Assembly (NCBI GenBank): GCA_017893485.1
Contig: CM030360.1
Span: 149,000,147 to 149,064,146 of the forward strand
Direction: 5' to 3'
Source of the DNA: Hemerocallis citrina
Taxonomy: Eukaryota; Streptophyta; Magnoliopsida; Asparagales; Asphodelaceae
Length of the DNA stretch: 64,000 nt
Positions within the stretch are counted from its first letter, which is position 1; every line of letters starts with the position of its first letter. A model generated the notes under the pieces. That model was not told the origin of the DNA, did not search any database, and was given only the letters and a program-made list of their open reading frames with translations. Of this stretch, positions 50,455-61,590 are shown in pieces. The position numbers were made by a program, and so were the translations under genes.

Positions 50455-51160
50455 GGCAGACGAGCCTTGGGGGTCGGCAGACGATCCTCTCGCTAGTTGG
50501 AAGTGCGAGGGGACGTCGAGGTCTGTCGGGATGGGGCACAATTTGCCGAGCTTCTGGGGTCGGTAGATGAGCTCCGAGGATCGGCAGACGATCCCCTCAC
50601 TAGTTGGAAGAGCGAGGGGGTGTTGAGGTCTGTCGGGTTGGAGCTTGGTTTACCGAGCGTCTGGGGTCGGCAGGCGAGGGCCCTTACTTGCTGGAAAAGC
50701 AAAAAAGGGGCGTCGAGGCCCTGTTTAGTAGGGGCTAGGTCGGTAAGTGATCCCCTCGCTAGTTGGAAGAGCGAGGAGGAGGCAAGGTCTTCTTCTGGGG
50801 CTCGGTTTGTCGAGCACTAGGGGTCGGCAGACGAGTCCCTCGTGACAAGAGGAGGGCTCATGGGGCTCGCGGTGCTATCCGAACTCCGAGCCCTTCTGAA
50901 CAAAGGAGGGTAGTTTGGGGCTAGCGGTGCTATTCGAGCTCCGAGCCCCTCTGAATCAAAGGAGGGCAGCTGGGGCTCGTGGTGTTATCCGAGCTTCGAG
51001 CCCTTCTGAACAAAGGAGGCTAGCTGGGGCTTGCGGTGCCATCCGAGCTCCGAGCCCCTCTGAACAAAGGAGGGTAGTTTGGGGCTCGCGGTGCTATCCG
51101 AGCTCCGAGCCCCTCTGAATAAAAGGAGGGAAGCTAGGGCTCGCAGTGTTATCCGAGCGT
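50455..51160. repeat. Tat-2 3'-region tandem repeats, first two families
   Basis: At 50455-50860 units of about 115 bp contain GGTCGGCAGACGATCC and CTCGCTAGTTGGAAGAGCGA. At 50860-51160 about five units of roughly 60 bp contain GCTATCCGAGCTCCGAGCCC and TCTGAACAAAGGAGGGTAG. Predicted peptides are repeat translations. Confidence 0.88.
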
Positions 51161-51955
51161 CGACCCTTCTGTAGAAAATAGAAGAGGAATTACTAGCTCG
51201 CGATTCTATCCGAGCGTCGACCCTTCTGTAGAAAATAGAAGAGGAATTACTTGCTCGCGATTCTATCCTAGCGTCGACCCTTCTGTAGAAAATAGAGGAG
51301 GAATTACTGGCTCGCGATTCTATCCGAGCATCGACCCTTCTGTGAAATAGAAGAGGAATTATTGGCTCGCGATTCTATCCGAGCGTCGACCCTTCTGTGA
51401 AATAGAAGAGGAATTTTTGGCTCGCGCTTCAATCCGAGCGTCGACCCTTCTGTGAAATAGAAGAGGAATTATTGGCTCGCGCTTTTACCCGAGCGTCGAC
51501 CCTTCTGTGAAATAGAAGAGGAATTTTTGGCTCGCGCTTCTATCCGAGCGTCGACCCTTCTGTGAAATAGAAGAGGGATTATTGGCTCGCGGTTCTATCC
51601 GAGCGTCGACCCTTCTGTGAAATAGAAGAGGAATGATTGGCTCGCGCTTCTATCCGAGCGTCGACCCTTCTGTGAAATAGAAGAGAAATTTTTGGCTCGC
51701 GCTTCTATCCGAGCATCGGCCCTTCTGTGAAATAGAAGAGGAATTATTAGCTCGTGCTTCTACCCGAGCATCGACCCTTCTGTGAAATAGAAGAGGAATT
51801 TTTGGCTCGTGCTTCTATCCGAGCGTCGACCCTTCTGTGAAATAGAAGAGGAATTATTGGCTCGTGCTTCTATCCGAGCGTCGACCCTTCTGCGAAATAG
51901 AAGAGGAATTTTTGGCTTGTGCTTCTACCCGAGCGTCGAACCTCCAGACTTGTCG
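51160..51955. repeat. Tat-2 tandem repeats, about 59-bp unit, 13 copies
   Basis: Units of TATCCGAGCGTCGACCCTTC followed by TGTGAAATAGAAGAGGAATT and TTTGGCTCGCGCTTC. They are regular with few changes and have no unique spacers. Confidence 0.93.
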
Positions 51956-52109
51956 AAAAAGCCTGTTTGGAGGGAAAAGGTGGAGGGGTAGTGGGGTAAT
52001 TTTATGCCTATTGCTGACGTCATGGGCGCAAAGATCAAAGCGTTTCCAGATCTTGGTGGCCGCTGGATCTTGGAAGTTAAGATCCAACGGCCAGATCTTT
52101 TTTGCAAAA

Positions 52110-52281
52110 ATCGAGGATTCGCTTTCACCTTTAAAACCCTCTCCCCCTCCCTCATTTCTTCTTCTCCATTTTATTACTCACTCTCCAATTTTAACAAGAG
52201 CGGGATTCTTACTTGCCGTCGGCAATTTTTTCCGGTGACCGTGAATTCCTACGCTCCAGGTTAGTTACTTTCTTTTTAGTA
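52110..52281 (+). promoter_or_regulatory. Possible promoter/leader of the Tat-2 antisense gene
   Basis: TTTAAAACCCTCTCCCCCTC near 52129, then a CT-rich stretch and leader to the ATG at 52282; same layout as in Tat-1. Confidence 0.4.
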
Positions 52282-54741
52282 ATGTCGCGAACTCAGTCCG
52301 GTTCCGAGGCTAGCTCGTCAGGCCGTTCAGCAGAGGAATCCGAGCAGGAGATGTCCTCGTCCCTGAGTAAGTATAAGGTGAAGGAGGAGGTTCTGACCGA
52401 CCCCGGGTCAGACGATGGTGAGGACGTAGTCTTCGTGGTGTCCCTGCTGAGGTCCAGAAGATCGGGAAAGGAGCCCATGGATAAGGGTGAAGAGGAGGAA
52501 GAGGATGAGGGGGACAGCAAGGACGAGGAGGAGCAGGATCAGGAGGACGATGAGGAAGAGGAGGGAGAAGGCACCGAGGGCGAGGAGGATGACGAGGAGG
52601 ATCAGGGTGCCGAGGATGAGGAGGAAGACGAGGAGGGACAGGATCCCGAGGTCCAGGAGTTTTACGATGAGGAGGATGAGGTCGATGAACGGGAGGCTGG
52701 CCAAGGAGACGCTGGCCAAGGAGAAGATCTTCCACCCCTTCCCCCTTTGTCGACGCCGTCTCCCGAGCGGAAGGCCCGCCCTCGTCGGAAGAAGAAGGTC
52801 TTGACCATACCGCATAGTCCTTCCTCACCAGATGAATACGCACCGAGATCGGGTTTTGAGTTCCCCCGGTCACCTTCAAGAATCCAGGGTCGATTCGGAT
52901 GTATCCCGACGACATTAAGGATATCAGACCGATCCCTTCAATGCCGGGCGAAGACACTCGGGTGAAGATTCGCGCTGATAGCATCCCGAGCATTTTGAAG
53001 ACGGAATATCTGAACATTATCAGGGCTGCCTACTATATTCCGCGAGAGTTCGAGCTCTTTATTCCGAGACCAGGTATTCGGCCCACCACGGCTCTGGTGC
53101 CGAGTTACTGTATGTTCCCCGAGGACGCCTTCCTCTCGGGGCTGAGGCTGCCTCTGCATCCATTCGTTAAGAGGGTTCTGAAGTGGGCGGGGCTGTGCCC
53201 TATCCAGTCTGGTCCGAACTCTTGGAAGCATCTAGTCTGCTTCATACTAAAGTGCCAAGAGAAAGGAGTGACGCCGAGGCTGACGTATTTCCGAGTCGTC
53301 CTTGGGATCGGCTCGCTCGGAGACCAGGAGGGGCTTTTCTACTTTTTGCCGAGGCCGCATAAGAAGGTTATGCACGGTCATTCGGACTCCATAAAGGGGT
53401 GGAAAGAAAAATATTTCGTGGTTCGGACGGAGGGGTCTTGGGGAATTCCGACCAGGTGGAACTTCGTCAAGCCGAACCACAAACCTCCGAAGCGGAGCGA
53501 CTTGACCACCAAGGAGTGGAAGCGGGTGGAGAAGATAGTCGGGGGGCACAGTATCGCATGGCCTCGAGTGACTGAGATACACCTCGCCTGGGCCGGACTG
53601 AGTCACGCCGACCCTAGTATGTTTCTTTCCAAATATGTTCATTTTTCTGTCTTCGTGTTAACGTTAGCTCTTCTTCTTTCTGTTTTTGCAGGGATGACAA
53701 CTCAACAGGCAGATGCCAAGAAGATGTTTCTTGCTGTTGCCGAGAAGGCGAGGATAGAGAAGAAGAAGAAGGCCGAGCAAGAGAGGATAGCGGCCGAGAA
53801 GCAGAAGCTGGCAGCGCAGGCCGGGGGGTCCTCCAAGAGGCCAGCCCCGGAGGCCGAGGGGCCTTCCCCGGCGAAGAGGGCCAAGAGGCATCACCCCCCC
53901 CGCTCCCATTCGTCGAGGGCGGCTCGGGACGCCGGGAGTAGTTCGGGCAAGACAGTGGATGCCCCGGGGAAAGGGCTCCCCCCTATTCGGCCGACCGCCG
54001 CGGAGATGGTGGGCAAGCAGGGTATGCTGCCCTTTGCCCCTGATTGGTCCATCGTGCGGGGGGATTCTCTGCTTGATGGGCCTGTGTCGGTCGAGTTCGT
54101 CTCGAACGCCACCACCGAGCGCGACCTGATGGCCCTGGCGACGCAGACGGCCGACCAGGCCTACATGTGGTGGTGCCAGGGACACCTCTCGGTAAGTTGG
54201 CTTGGCTTCGCTTTTTTTTTTAACTTGGAGTTTTTCTAATCTTTCTCTCCTCGGACAGGCGATGCTCCATGGTCAGCACTTCCACAAGTGCTTGGAGAAG
54301 GAGATATACATCGAGAGGCGGAATGCAGAGAAGTACCTCCGTGAACTGAACAAGGCCACGGATGAGCTGAAAGATGCCAGGGCTATGGTGGCCATCCACG
54401 AGGCCCAGATAGAGTCGCTCTGCAAGATTCACAAGCAGGACCGGGAGGGTCTTGAGGCGAAGATCGCGGCCGAGGCGGAGAAGGGGAAGAAGGCACTGGA
54501 GGACATGGAGTCGGCCTTGGGGGAGACCATCATGGTGGCATAGGACGAGGCGTACGAACAGGCCAAGTCCCACTTTAGGCAGATCTATCCCGAGCAGAAC
54601 GTGGACCATCTCTGCTATGGGTGGGCGCCGAACCTTCCTCCCACCCCGGGGGGCCACGATGCGGGGGGCGACCAGGTCGACGACGAGGTGCCACACCCCC
54701 TCAAGAATAGAAGTCTTTTTTTTTCTTTTTTCTCATTTTGA
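52282..54741 (+). pseudogene. Tat-2 antisense accessory gene (Transposase_28/PF04195-like plus coiled coil)
   Basis: The start MSRTQSGSEASSSGRSAEES is followed by a long Glu/Asp-rich tract (52480-52690) and a basic PERKARPRRKKK segment. A frameshift near 52890 leads into the conserved domain: LRLPLHPFVKRVLKWAGLCP, FYFLPRPHKKVM, IKGWKEKYFVV and WGIPTRWNF, as in 'putative gypsy type transposon' proteins. Intron 1 (53617-53691) and intron 2 (54192-54258, GTAAGT..ACAG) have good ends; intron 1 is 75 nt and stop-free, so its retention would keep the frame. The last exon is a charged coiled coil interrupted by TAG at 54541. The gene lies antisense to gag-pol. Its function is unknown; it may affect gag-pol RNA through antisense transcription. 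Confidence 0.8.
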
Positions 54742-54757
54742 TGTAAATGCCTTAAGC

Positions 54758-54771
54758 GGACTGGCCACCGC
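54758..54771 (+). promoter_or_regulatory. Conserved 14-nt motif after the antisense gene
   Basis: GGACTGGCCACCGC, identical to 10111-10124 in Tat-1 and at the same distance class from the stop codon. Confidence 0.5.
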
Positions 54772-54889
54772 GGCTTTTGTATCAAACTTTTTGAAAGAAA
54801 TGAAATTTACTTTTTTGGGCCGACCCTTCCAGACTTGTGTTTTTTGTGATATTTGTTCTCGTCTTTTGATAGACGCACGGGACCTGTGT

Positions 54890-55377
54890 CGCCCTTCCCG
54901 TTGTTGCCGAGGTACCTCTAGTTAGAGCGGGGGAGGAGGCCACGGAGGCAGCTTTGCTTTGTCAACAGAAGAAGGCTCGGGACCGAGCCGCCGCCGTTAA
55001 CTATTTTCTGAACAGGTCCAGGGAGCTCGGCTTGGAGTTGGCGTGCCTGAAGAAGGCCGTAGCCGACCGGGACTGGTGGGTAATAGAGACGGACTGGTCC
55101 CTCTCGGATGCTTTCGAGCGGGGAGTCGGCTTCGGAGTCTTTCCTTCGTGAGGCCGTGGTCGAGAAGGAGCTGGAGATTCGCAGGCTGAAGCTGGTGTTA
55201 AGCGCTGGTCTGATTGAAGGGGCCAGCAACTCGACCCCGGGGCGGTCTCCGATATTTCTATCGGATGGGCCGCAGCCCGAAGATGCAGGAAGCTCGGTGG
55301 CGGGAGTATCTTCCCAGGCCGGTCCGGCCGAGCGTGATAGGAGCCCCGAATTCGAGTTCCCAGCCGAGTGCGAGTGA
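54890..55377 (+). pseudogene. Tat-2 second antisense ORF, coiled-coil remnant
   Basis: Two overlapping frames: one with AAAVNYFLNRSRELGLELAC (54985-55050), the second with EAVVEKELEIRRLKLVLSAG (55150-55210) and a Ser/Pro/Glu-rich tail to the TGA at 55375. A frameshift near 55130 separates them. By position it corresponds to 10388-11234 of Tat-1 but is shorter. No known motif. The following 55378-55690 holds an apparent 3' UTR and nothing else. Confidence 0.5.
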
Positions 55378-55689
55378 GTTGTGAGCTTTTTCCTTGTATT
55401 TGTACCGACGTTCATTGAGTTGTAAGCAATGAGTAATGAATAAGAACATTTGATTTTTCATGCTCTGATCATCTTGGTTGCTAGGGACTGTTGTTGCGCT
55501 AGTTGCACAGGGGTCGGCTCCGAGGTGACTTATGGCAACGGGTGCGACTGTCGCGGCATTTAGCTTTTCGATGAGCAATAAATGGCAACGTTTCGCATTC
55601 CAATGAACATTTATGGCGACGTTTTGCCTTCCGTCGTTTCGTATTCCCAGATGCAAGAAATGTGGGCCTCAGGGGGCTATATAATCCCC

Positions 55690-56180
55690 CACTCCCCTTG
55701 TTGGTTGTCAGGCAGTGAGTCGTCTGACTCGGGTGCCTGCCAAAGGCGGGCGCCCAGAGAATAACATATTTCCGAGTACCCCGGATCGGAGGCACACCGA
55801 TCACCCTCGGACTATTCGGGGTTCAGGCTGTTAGAGCCACGAGACCCCGGGTTGTTCGTTGGTGAGCTGTAGGCCAACCGATCGGTTCGGGGGTTCGGAG
55901 AGAGCCGAAGCGTGGTGGCTTTTCTGCCGTCCTCGAACAATTCGGGGTTTTGGGCTCGTAAGATCCGTAAACCCCGAGTTGTTCGGGGGAGAGAGAAGGG
56001 TCAGCTGAACAGCTCGAAGGCTCGGAGCGTTTGTTCCGGGACGGAAAGAGCAGCGGGTCGAGGGCCCCTTGCCATCCTCAAACAGTTCGGGGTTTAGGCT
56101 TGTAAAAGCCGTAAACCTCGAGTTGTTCGTGGGTGAGAGGGTGGTCAATAACTCGACTCGAGGCTCGGGGCATCTGCCGA
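55690..56180. repeat. Tat-2 diverged tandem repeats, about 165-bp unit
   Basis: Two to three units sharing CGAACAATTCGGGGTTTTGG and GTAAACCCCGAGTTGTTCG. Confidence 0.7.
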
Positions 56181-56349
56181 AGGCGGACGCTCTAAATCTT
56201 AATAAAAAAATTTCAACGCATGGTTGTGGATCGTAACCGAGCGTGGCGGTCGAGCGGCTTTGAAGAAAGCTGCGTCCTTGCTCCGGTTTGTCGAGCCCTC
56301 ATGTTTGTGAGAGAACCAGTTGAAAGAGTATCGATGTCGCCGCCGAGCG

Positions 56350-57115
56350 TCAAGGTCGTGGTGCCTTGAAGAAGGCACCCGCCTTGCTCGGGGCCGATGC
56401 CGAGCTCCAGCACATGTTCTCAGGGAGAGACGGTGCGGGCGTGGCTGGCAAATGTCGCCTCGCACATAGGTTGATGAGCTTGAAGAAGCCAAAACCGAGC
56501 GAGGGACGGATGCCGAGCTCCCATACCGGTGAGAAAGATAATTACGGGCGTAGCAGAGGGTCGCCGCCGAGCGTCAAGGTCTCGGTGCCTTGAAAAAGGC
56601 CCCCGCCTTGCTCGGGGCCGACGCCGAGCTCCAGCACATGTTCTCAGGGAGAGACGGTGTAGGCGTGGCTGGTGGATGTCGCCTCGTACATAGGTTGATG
56701 AGCTTGAAGAAGCCCAAACCGAGCGAGGGACGGATGCCGAGCCCCCATACTGGTGAGAAAGACAATTGCAGGCGTAGCAGAGGGTCGCCGCCGAGCGTCA
56801 AGGTCACGGTGCCTTGAAGAAGGTATCCACCTTGCTTGGGGCCGATGCCGAGCTCCAGCACATGTTCTCAGGGAGAGACGGTGCGGGCGTGGCTGGTGGA
56901 TGTCACCTCGTACATAGGTTGATGAGCTTGAAGAAGCCCAAACCGAGCGAGGGACAGATGCCGAGCCCCCATACCGGTGAGAAAGACAATCGCGGGCGTA
57001 GCAGAGGGTCGCTACCGAGCGTCAAGGTCGCGGTGCCTTGAAGAAGGCACCTGCCTTGCTCGGGGTCGATGCCGAGCTCCAGCACATGTTCTCAGGGAGA
57101 GACGGTGCGGGCGTG
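56350..57115. repeat. Tat-2 tandem repeats, about 224-bp unit
   Basis: About 3.4 copies, with CTCGGGGCCGATGCCGAGCTCC near 56384, 56606, 56832 and 57056. Each copy encodes the same peptide (MKKAPALLGADAELQHMFSG), which shows repetition rather than a gene. Confidence 0.93.
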
Positions 57116-57169
57116 GAGGTGCTGTTTTGTTTGATTGGATACATATTACCAAAAAACCAACCAGGTCGA

Positions 57170-57625
57170 GCCGCCCGAGTTCCGAGCCCCAAGCTTGTAA
57201 GGGAAGCTTTTCTGGCTCGCGCTGTTATCCGAGCACCGAGCCCCAACCTTGTAAGAGAAGCTTTTCAGGCTCGCGCTGTTATCCGAGCGCCGAGCCCCAA
57301 GCTTGTAAGGGAAGCTTTTCAGGCTCGCGCTGTTATCCCAGCACCAAGCCCCAAGCTTGTAAGAGAAGCTTTTTGAGCTCGCGCTGTTATCCGAGCATCG
57401 AGCCCCAAGCTTGTAAGAGAAGCTTTTTGGGCTCGCGCTGTTATCCGAGCATCGAGCCCCAAGCTTGTAAGAGAAGCTTTTCAGGCTCGCGCTGTTATCC
57501 GAGCGCCGGGCTCCAAGCTTGTAAGGAAAGCTTTTCAAGCTCGCGCTGTTATCTGAGCACCGAGCCCCAAGCTTGTAATAGAAGCTTTTTGGGCTCGCAC
57601 TGTTATCCGAGCACCGAGCTCTACA
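57170..57625. repeat. Tat-2 tandem repeats, about 60-bp unit
   Basis: Seven to eight units of AGCCCCAAGCTTGTAAGAGA plus GGCTCGCGCTGTTATCCGAG. Confidence 0.93.
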
Positions 57626-57702
57626 TATGTTCTTTATTTGTTACAAAACAGAAAGCCGTAGGCTTGTTTTAAGAAAGCTGGCATATTTTACAATATGTTT
57701 GA

Positions 57703-57782
57703 ACTTTACAAAAGACTAGGCACGACGTGCCGATTACAATCATGAAAAAGACTAGGCACGACGTGCCGATTACAATCATGAT
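57703..57782. repeat. Short direct duplication before integrase
   Basis: AAAGACTAGGCACGACGTGC and the following 17 bases occur twice in tandem; the core GGCACGACGTGCC is palindromic. Confidence 0.85.
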
Positions 57783-57796
57783 AATTTACATGGAGG

Positions 57797-60700
57797 CTAC
57801 TCTCCTCCTAGGAACTTGATCAGGTGTTCCACGTTCCAGGGCCTCTTGATGGGCTTGCCTTCGGCAATGGTCAGGAGGTACGTGCCTGGGCGCACGACTT
57901 CGGATAATTTGTAGGGGCCCTCCCAATTTGGTGCCAACTTTCTCTTCTGGCCGGGATTGGATACCGCCAGCTTTCGGAGGACAAGATCTCCGAGTTTGAT
58001 GTCAGTTGGGCGCACCTTCTTGTTGTAGAACTTCTCAATTCTTTGCTAGTAGATGCTTCTTCGAATGACGGACTTTTCCCTGACCTTGTCTACGAGGTCC
58101 AGGTCGGCTCGCAGCTGTTGGGAGTTGGCGGCCTCGTCAAAAGCCATGATTTGGGGTGAAGGGATCCCGATTTCCAAGGGAATGATGGCCTCTGTGCTGT
58201 ATGTCAGGTTGAAAGGGGATTCTCCCGTGGGGATTCTCTTTGTTGTTCGGTGGGCCCAGAGAACGCTGGGTAGCTCGTCGACCCATAACCCTTTGGAAGA
58301 GTTATCGAGTCGTTTCTTGAGGTCGTCAAGGATTTGGCGGTTCGCGTTCTCGGTCTGACCGTTAGACCGGGGATGGCACACTGAGGAGAAGCGCCGCTGG
58401 ATCCCGAGGACTTCGCAAAACTTGCCAAAATGCTTACCCGTGAATTGGGTCCCATTGTCCGTGATGAGTACCTGCGGAATTCCGAACCGACAGACGATAT
58501 GTTTCCAGAAAAACTGCTGAGTCTGTCGCTCGGTGATCGTTGCTAATGGCTCGGCCTCGATCCACTTGGTGAAATAGTCGATCGCCACAATGAGAAACTT
58601 TCGCCGGCCCGTTGCTTTTGGAAATGGGCCTACCAAATCCATCCCCCACATTGCAAAGGGGGTCGGACTGGCCATGGACCGGAGGTTCGCCTGAGGAGCC
58701 CTCTTCACGGGGGAGAACCGTTGGCAGGGGCCACACTTCTTCACTAGGGCGAGGGCGTCTTGCAGCATAGTGGGCCAGTAGTACTAGTGATTTAGCGCCT
58801 TCCGTGCTAGTGAACGGCTTCCCATGTGACATCCACCGATCCCCTCGTGCAGCTCCTTTAGGGCATACTTGGCTTCTTCTGGGCTTAGGCAGCGGAGATA
58901 GGGTCTGCCATCGGTTGTTGTATAGGATCTTTTGAAGAGGGTGGCATTGATGACCGCGAACCTTTCAGATCGGACCCTGATCCGCCTTGCTTCAGCTCGG
59001 TCTTCGGGGAGCTCTCCCTTGATTAGAAATTTTTTGATAAGAGTGGTCCAGTCGTCAGGAGGAGCTCTGTCTTCGACGCATAGAACCTCCGGGGAGTCTG
59101 TACTTGGCTTCAATAGGACTTCAATCAGGACCGTGCGGTCGAGCCCTTCAAAGGATGAGGAAGCCAATTTCGACAGGGCATCGGCCTGGGCGTTCAGCTC
59201 CCCGGGGATTCTTATGACAGCTGATTCGTCGAAGGACGATAATAGGCGTTGGACCATGGCCCGGTACCTGATCATCCGATCGTCACGGGCCTCGTAGTCC
59301 CCGGTGATCTGGCTGACCACCAGCTGAGAGTTGCTAAAGGCCCGGATCTGTCTGGCACCGGCTTGATGAGTCAGGTTGAGCCCGGCGATCATTGCCTTGT
59401 ATTCAGCCTCGTTGTTAGAGGCCGAGAAGTTGAGGCGGAGACAATACTGGAGAAGGAAACCATCCGAACCTCGAAGAATGATGCCCGCACCACTCCCCGT
59501 TTTGCATGAGGAGCCGTCGATGTAAACTTCCCACGTCTTGTCGGCTTCTTTGCTCACGGGTTGCTCGAAGATGGTGCATTCTGTAATGAATTCGGCGAGG
59601 GCCTGCCCTTTGATGGAAGTTCTTGGTTGATAGCCGATGTCGTACTGGCTAAGTTTGATTGACCATTTGACTAGTCGTCCGGAGTTCTCCGGTTTGTAGA
59701 GCATGACCTTCAAGGGTTGATCCGTGAGCACCTGGATCGAATGCGCCTGAAAGTAAGGGCGGAGCTTTCGCGCGGCTATGACCAAGGCGTACGCCACCTT
59801 CTCCATCCTGGAATACCGGGTCACGGCATCGAGCAGGACCTTACTCACATAGTAGAGGGGCTTTTGAACCCCTTCCTCTTCGCGGACGAGGACGGTGCTG
59901 AGCACGTTCTCCGAAGCGGAAAGGTAGAGCCAGAGTGGCTCCCCTGGTTCGGGCTTGCTGAGGAGAGGAGGGTTGGCAAGATACTCTTTCAACTGTGTGA
60001 AGGCCTCTTGCTGTTGAGCACCCCACTCGAACCTTCCGGTGCCGCGCAACACCTTGAAGAACGGGAGGGACTTCTCTCCCGACTTGGAGAGGAAACGGCC
60101 GATGGCCGCCAGTCTACCCATTAGCCTCTGGACTTCTTTGACATTCCTGGGAGGAGCCATGTCTATTATGGCCTGGATTTTTTCGGGGTTCACCTCGATG
60201 CCATGCTTGCTGACGATGAACCCTAAGAACTTCCCCGAGGAGACGCCGAAGGCGCACTTCGCCGGGTTGAGCCTCATGTTGTGGGTTCGAAGGACCCCAA
60301 AGGCCTCTTCCAGGTCGGCAACGTGGTGCTGTCCTTGTTGGCTTTTGACGAGCATGTCGTCGATGTATACCTCCATATTATACCCGATTTGATCTTTAAA
60401 GACTCGGTTGACGAGCCTCTGGTAGGTGGCGCCGGCGTTCTTCAGCCCGAAGGGCATGATCCGGTAGCAATACAGTCCCTGGTCTGTGACGAAGGACGTC
60501 TTGGCAATGTCTGGAGGAAACATCCGGATCTGGTTATAGCCTAAGAAGGAATCCATGAATGATAAGAGCTCGTGACCCGAGGTCGCGTCGATCGGGGCAT
60601 CAATGCTGGGGAGAGGGAACGGATCCTTGGGGCATGCCTTATTGAGGTCGGTAAAATCTATGCAGATCCTCCAACTCCCGCTCGCCTTCTTCACCATGAC

Positions 60701-61590
60701 GACGTTTGCCAGCCACTCCGGGTAGCTGACCTCTTGTACGAAATGCGCGGACAAGAGCTTGTCAACTTCCGCATTTACCGCCTGTTGTCGTTCAGGAGCG
60801 AACTTGCGCCGCTTTTGGACGACTGTTTTCGACCCGAGAATCACGCTGAGTTTATGCATGATAAGATCCTCGGAGATGCCGGGCATGTCAGAGGGTTTCC
60901 AGGCAAAGAGGTCGACATTGTGCCGAATGCAAGTAATTAGGGTGGACTTGAGGTCGGGTGCGAGGGAGCAGCTCACTCGAAAGTGCTTCAACGGATCCCC
61001 TGTCTTGAACGAGACATCTTGCAGCTCGTCCGCCGGCTCTGGCTCTGGCTGGATTCTTTCGAGCTCCAGCTCGACGGCATCGAGGGGAAACACCCCGCTT
61101 CCAATCGCCGTCATGTAGCACGAGCGTGCTGCTTCTTGGTTCCCATGGACAACTCCGACGCCGGTGTTAGTAGGGAACTTCATTTTCTGATGGTAGGCCG
61201 AGGGAACCACCTGGAGGGAGCAGAGTCCCAGACGGCCGAGGAGGGTGTTGTAGGCTGCCTTGACATTCACAACCATGAAGTCCATGGACTCGGTCCTTCT
61301 GTTCGGGGTCGTGCCTACGGTGACATCGAGGGTGATGATCCCCTCTATAGTTACGGGGACGCCGGAGAATCCGTGCAGGGTATACCCGGCTGGCTTTAGT
61401 TTTTCACGGGAGAGCTTTAGGTTCTCAAATGCTTCCAAGAACAGAATGTTGAACGAGCTCCCGTTGTCCACGAGGATTCTCCGAGCATCGAAGTTCGCCA
61501 TGCTGAGGTTGATGACAAGTGCGTCACAATAAGGGAGCCGAACCCCTTCCACGTCCTCGCCTGAGAAGGAAACAGGGAGTTGCTGGACCT
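57797..61590 (-). pseudogene. pol: Tat-2 pol: protease, RT, RNase H, second RNase H, integrase
   Basis: A single frame runs through pol with two in-frame TAG codons (58786-58784 and 58048-58046). Protease: RILVDNGSSFNILF (Asp codon at 61468). RT: WRICIDFTDLNKACPKDPFP, MPFGLKN, YIDD (60367-60356). RNase H follows (KPLYYVSKVL). The Tat-type second RNase H has YIDGSSCKTGSG and NEAEYKAMIAG, but AFSNSQLVV has Asn where Tat-1 keeps Asp. Integrase: zinc domain HEGIGGCHMGSRSLA..CGPC, core AIDYFTKWIEAEP, ITDNGTQFTG, NGQTENANRQ. The C-terminus is LAPNWEGPYKLSEVVRPGTY. Upstream, a frameshift near 61585 separates it from gag. Confidence 0.94.

Noticed and set aside
51160..51955. Regular ~59-bp repeats that resemble a CRISPR array in spacing
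   Set aside because: There are no unique spacers; the units are simply contiguous tandem copies inside a plant retrotransposon.
52293..53017. Minus-strand Pro/His/Arg-rich and Leu-rich frames opposite the acidic tract
   Set aside because: They are the complement of the GAG/GAT-rich coding tract of the antisense accessory gene.
56366..57672. Open frames encoding repeated peptides on both strands
   Set aside because: They are translations of the 224-bp and 60-bp tandem repeats of Tat-2, in step with the DNA period.
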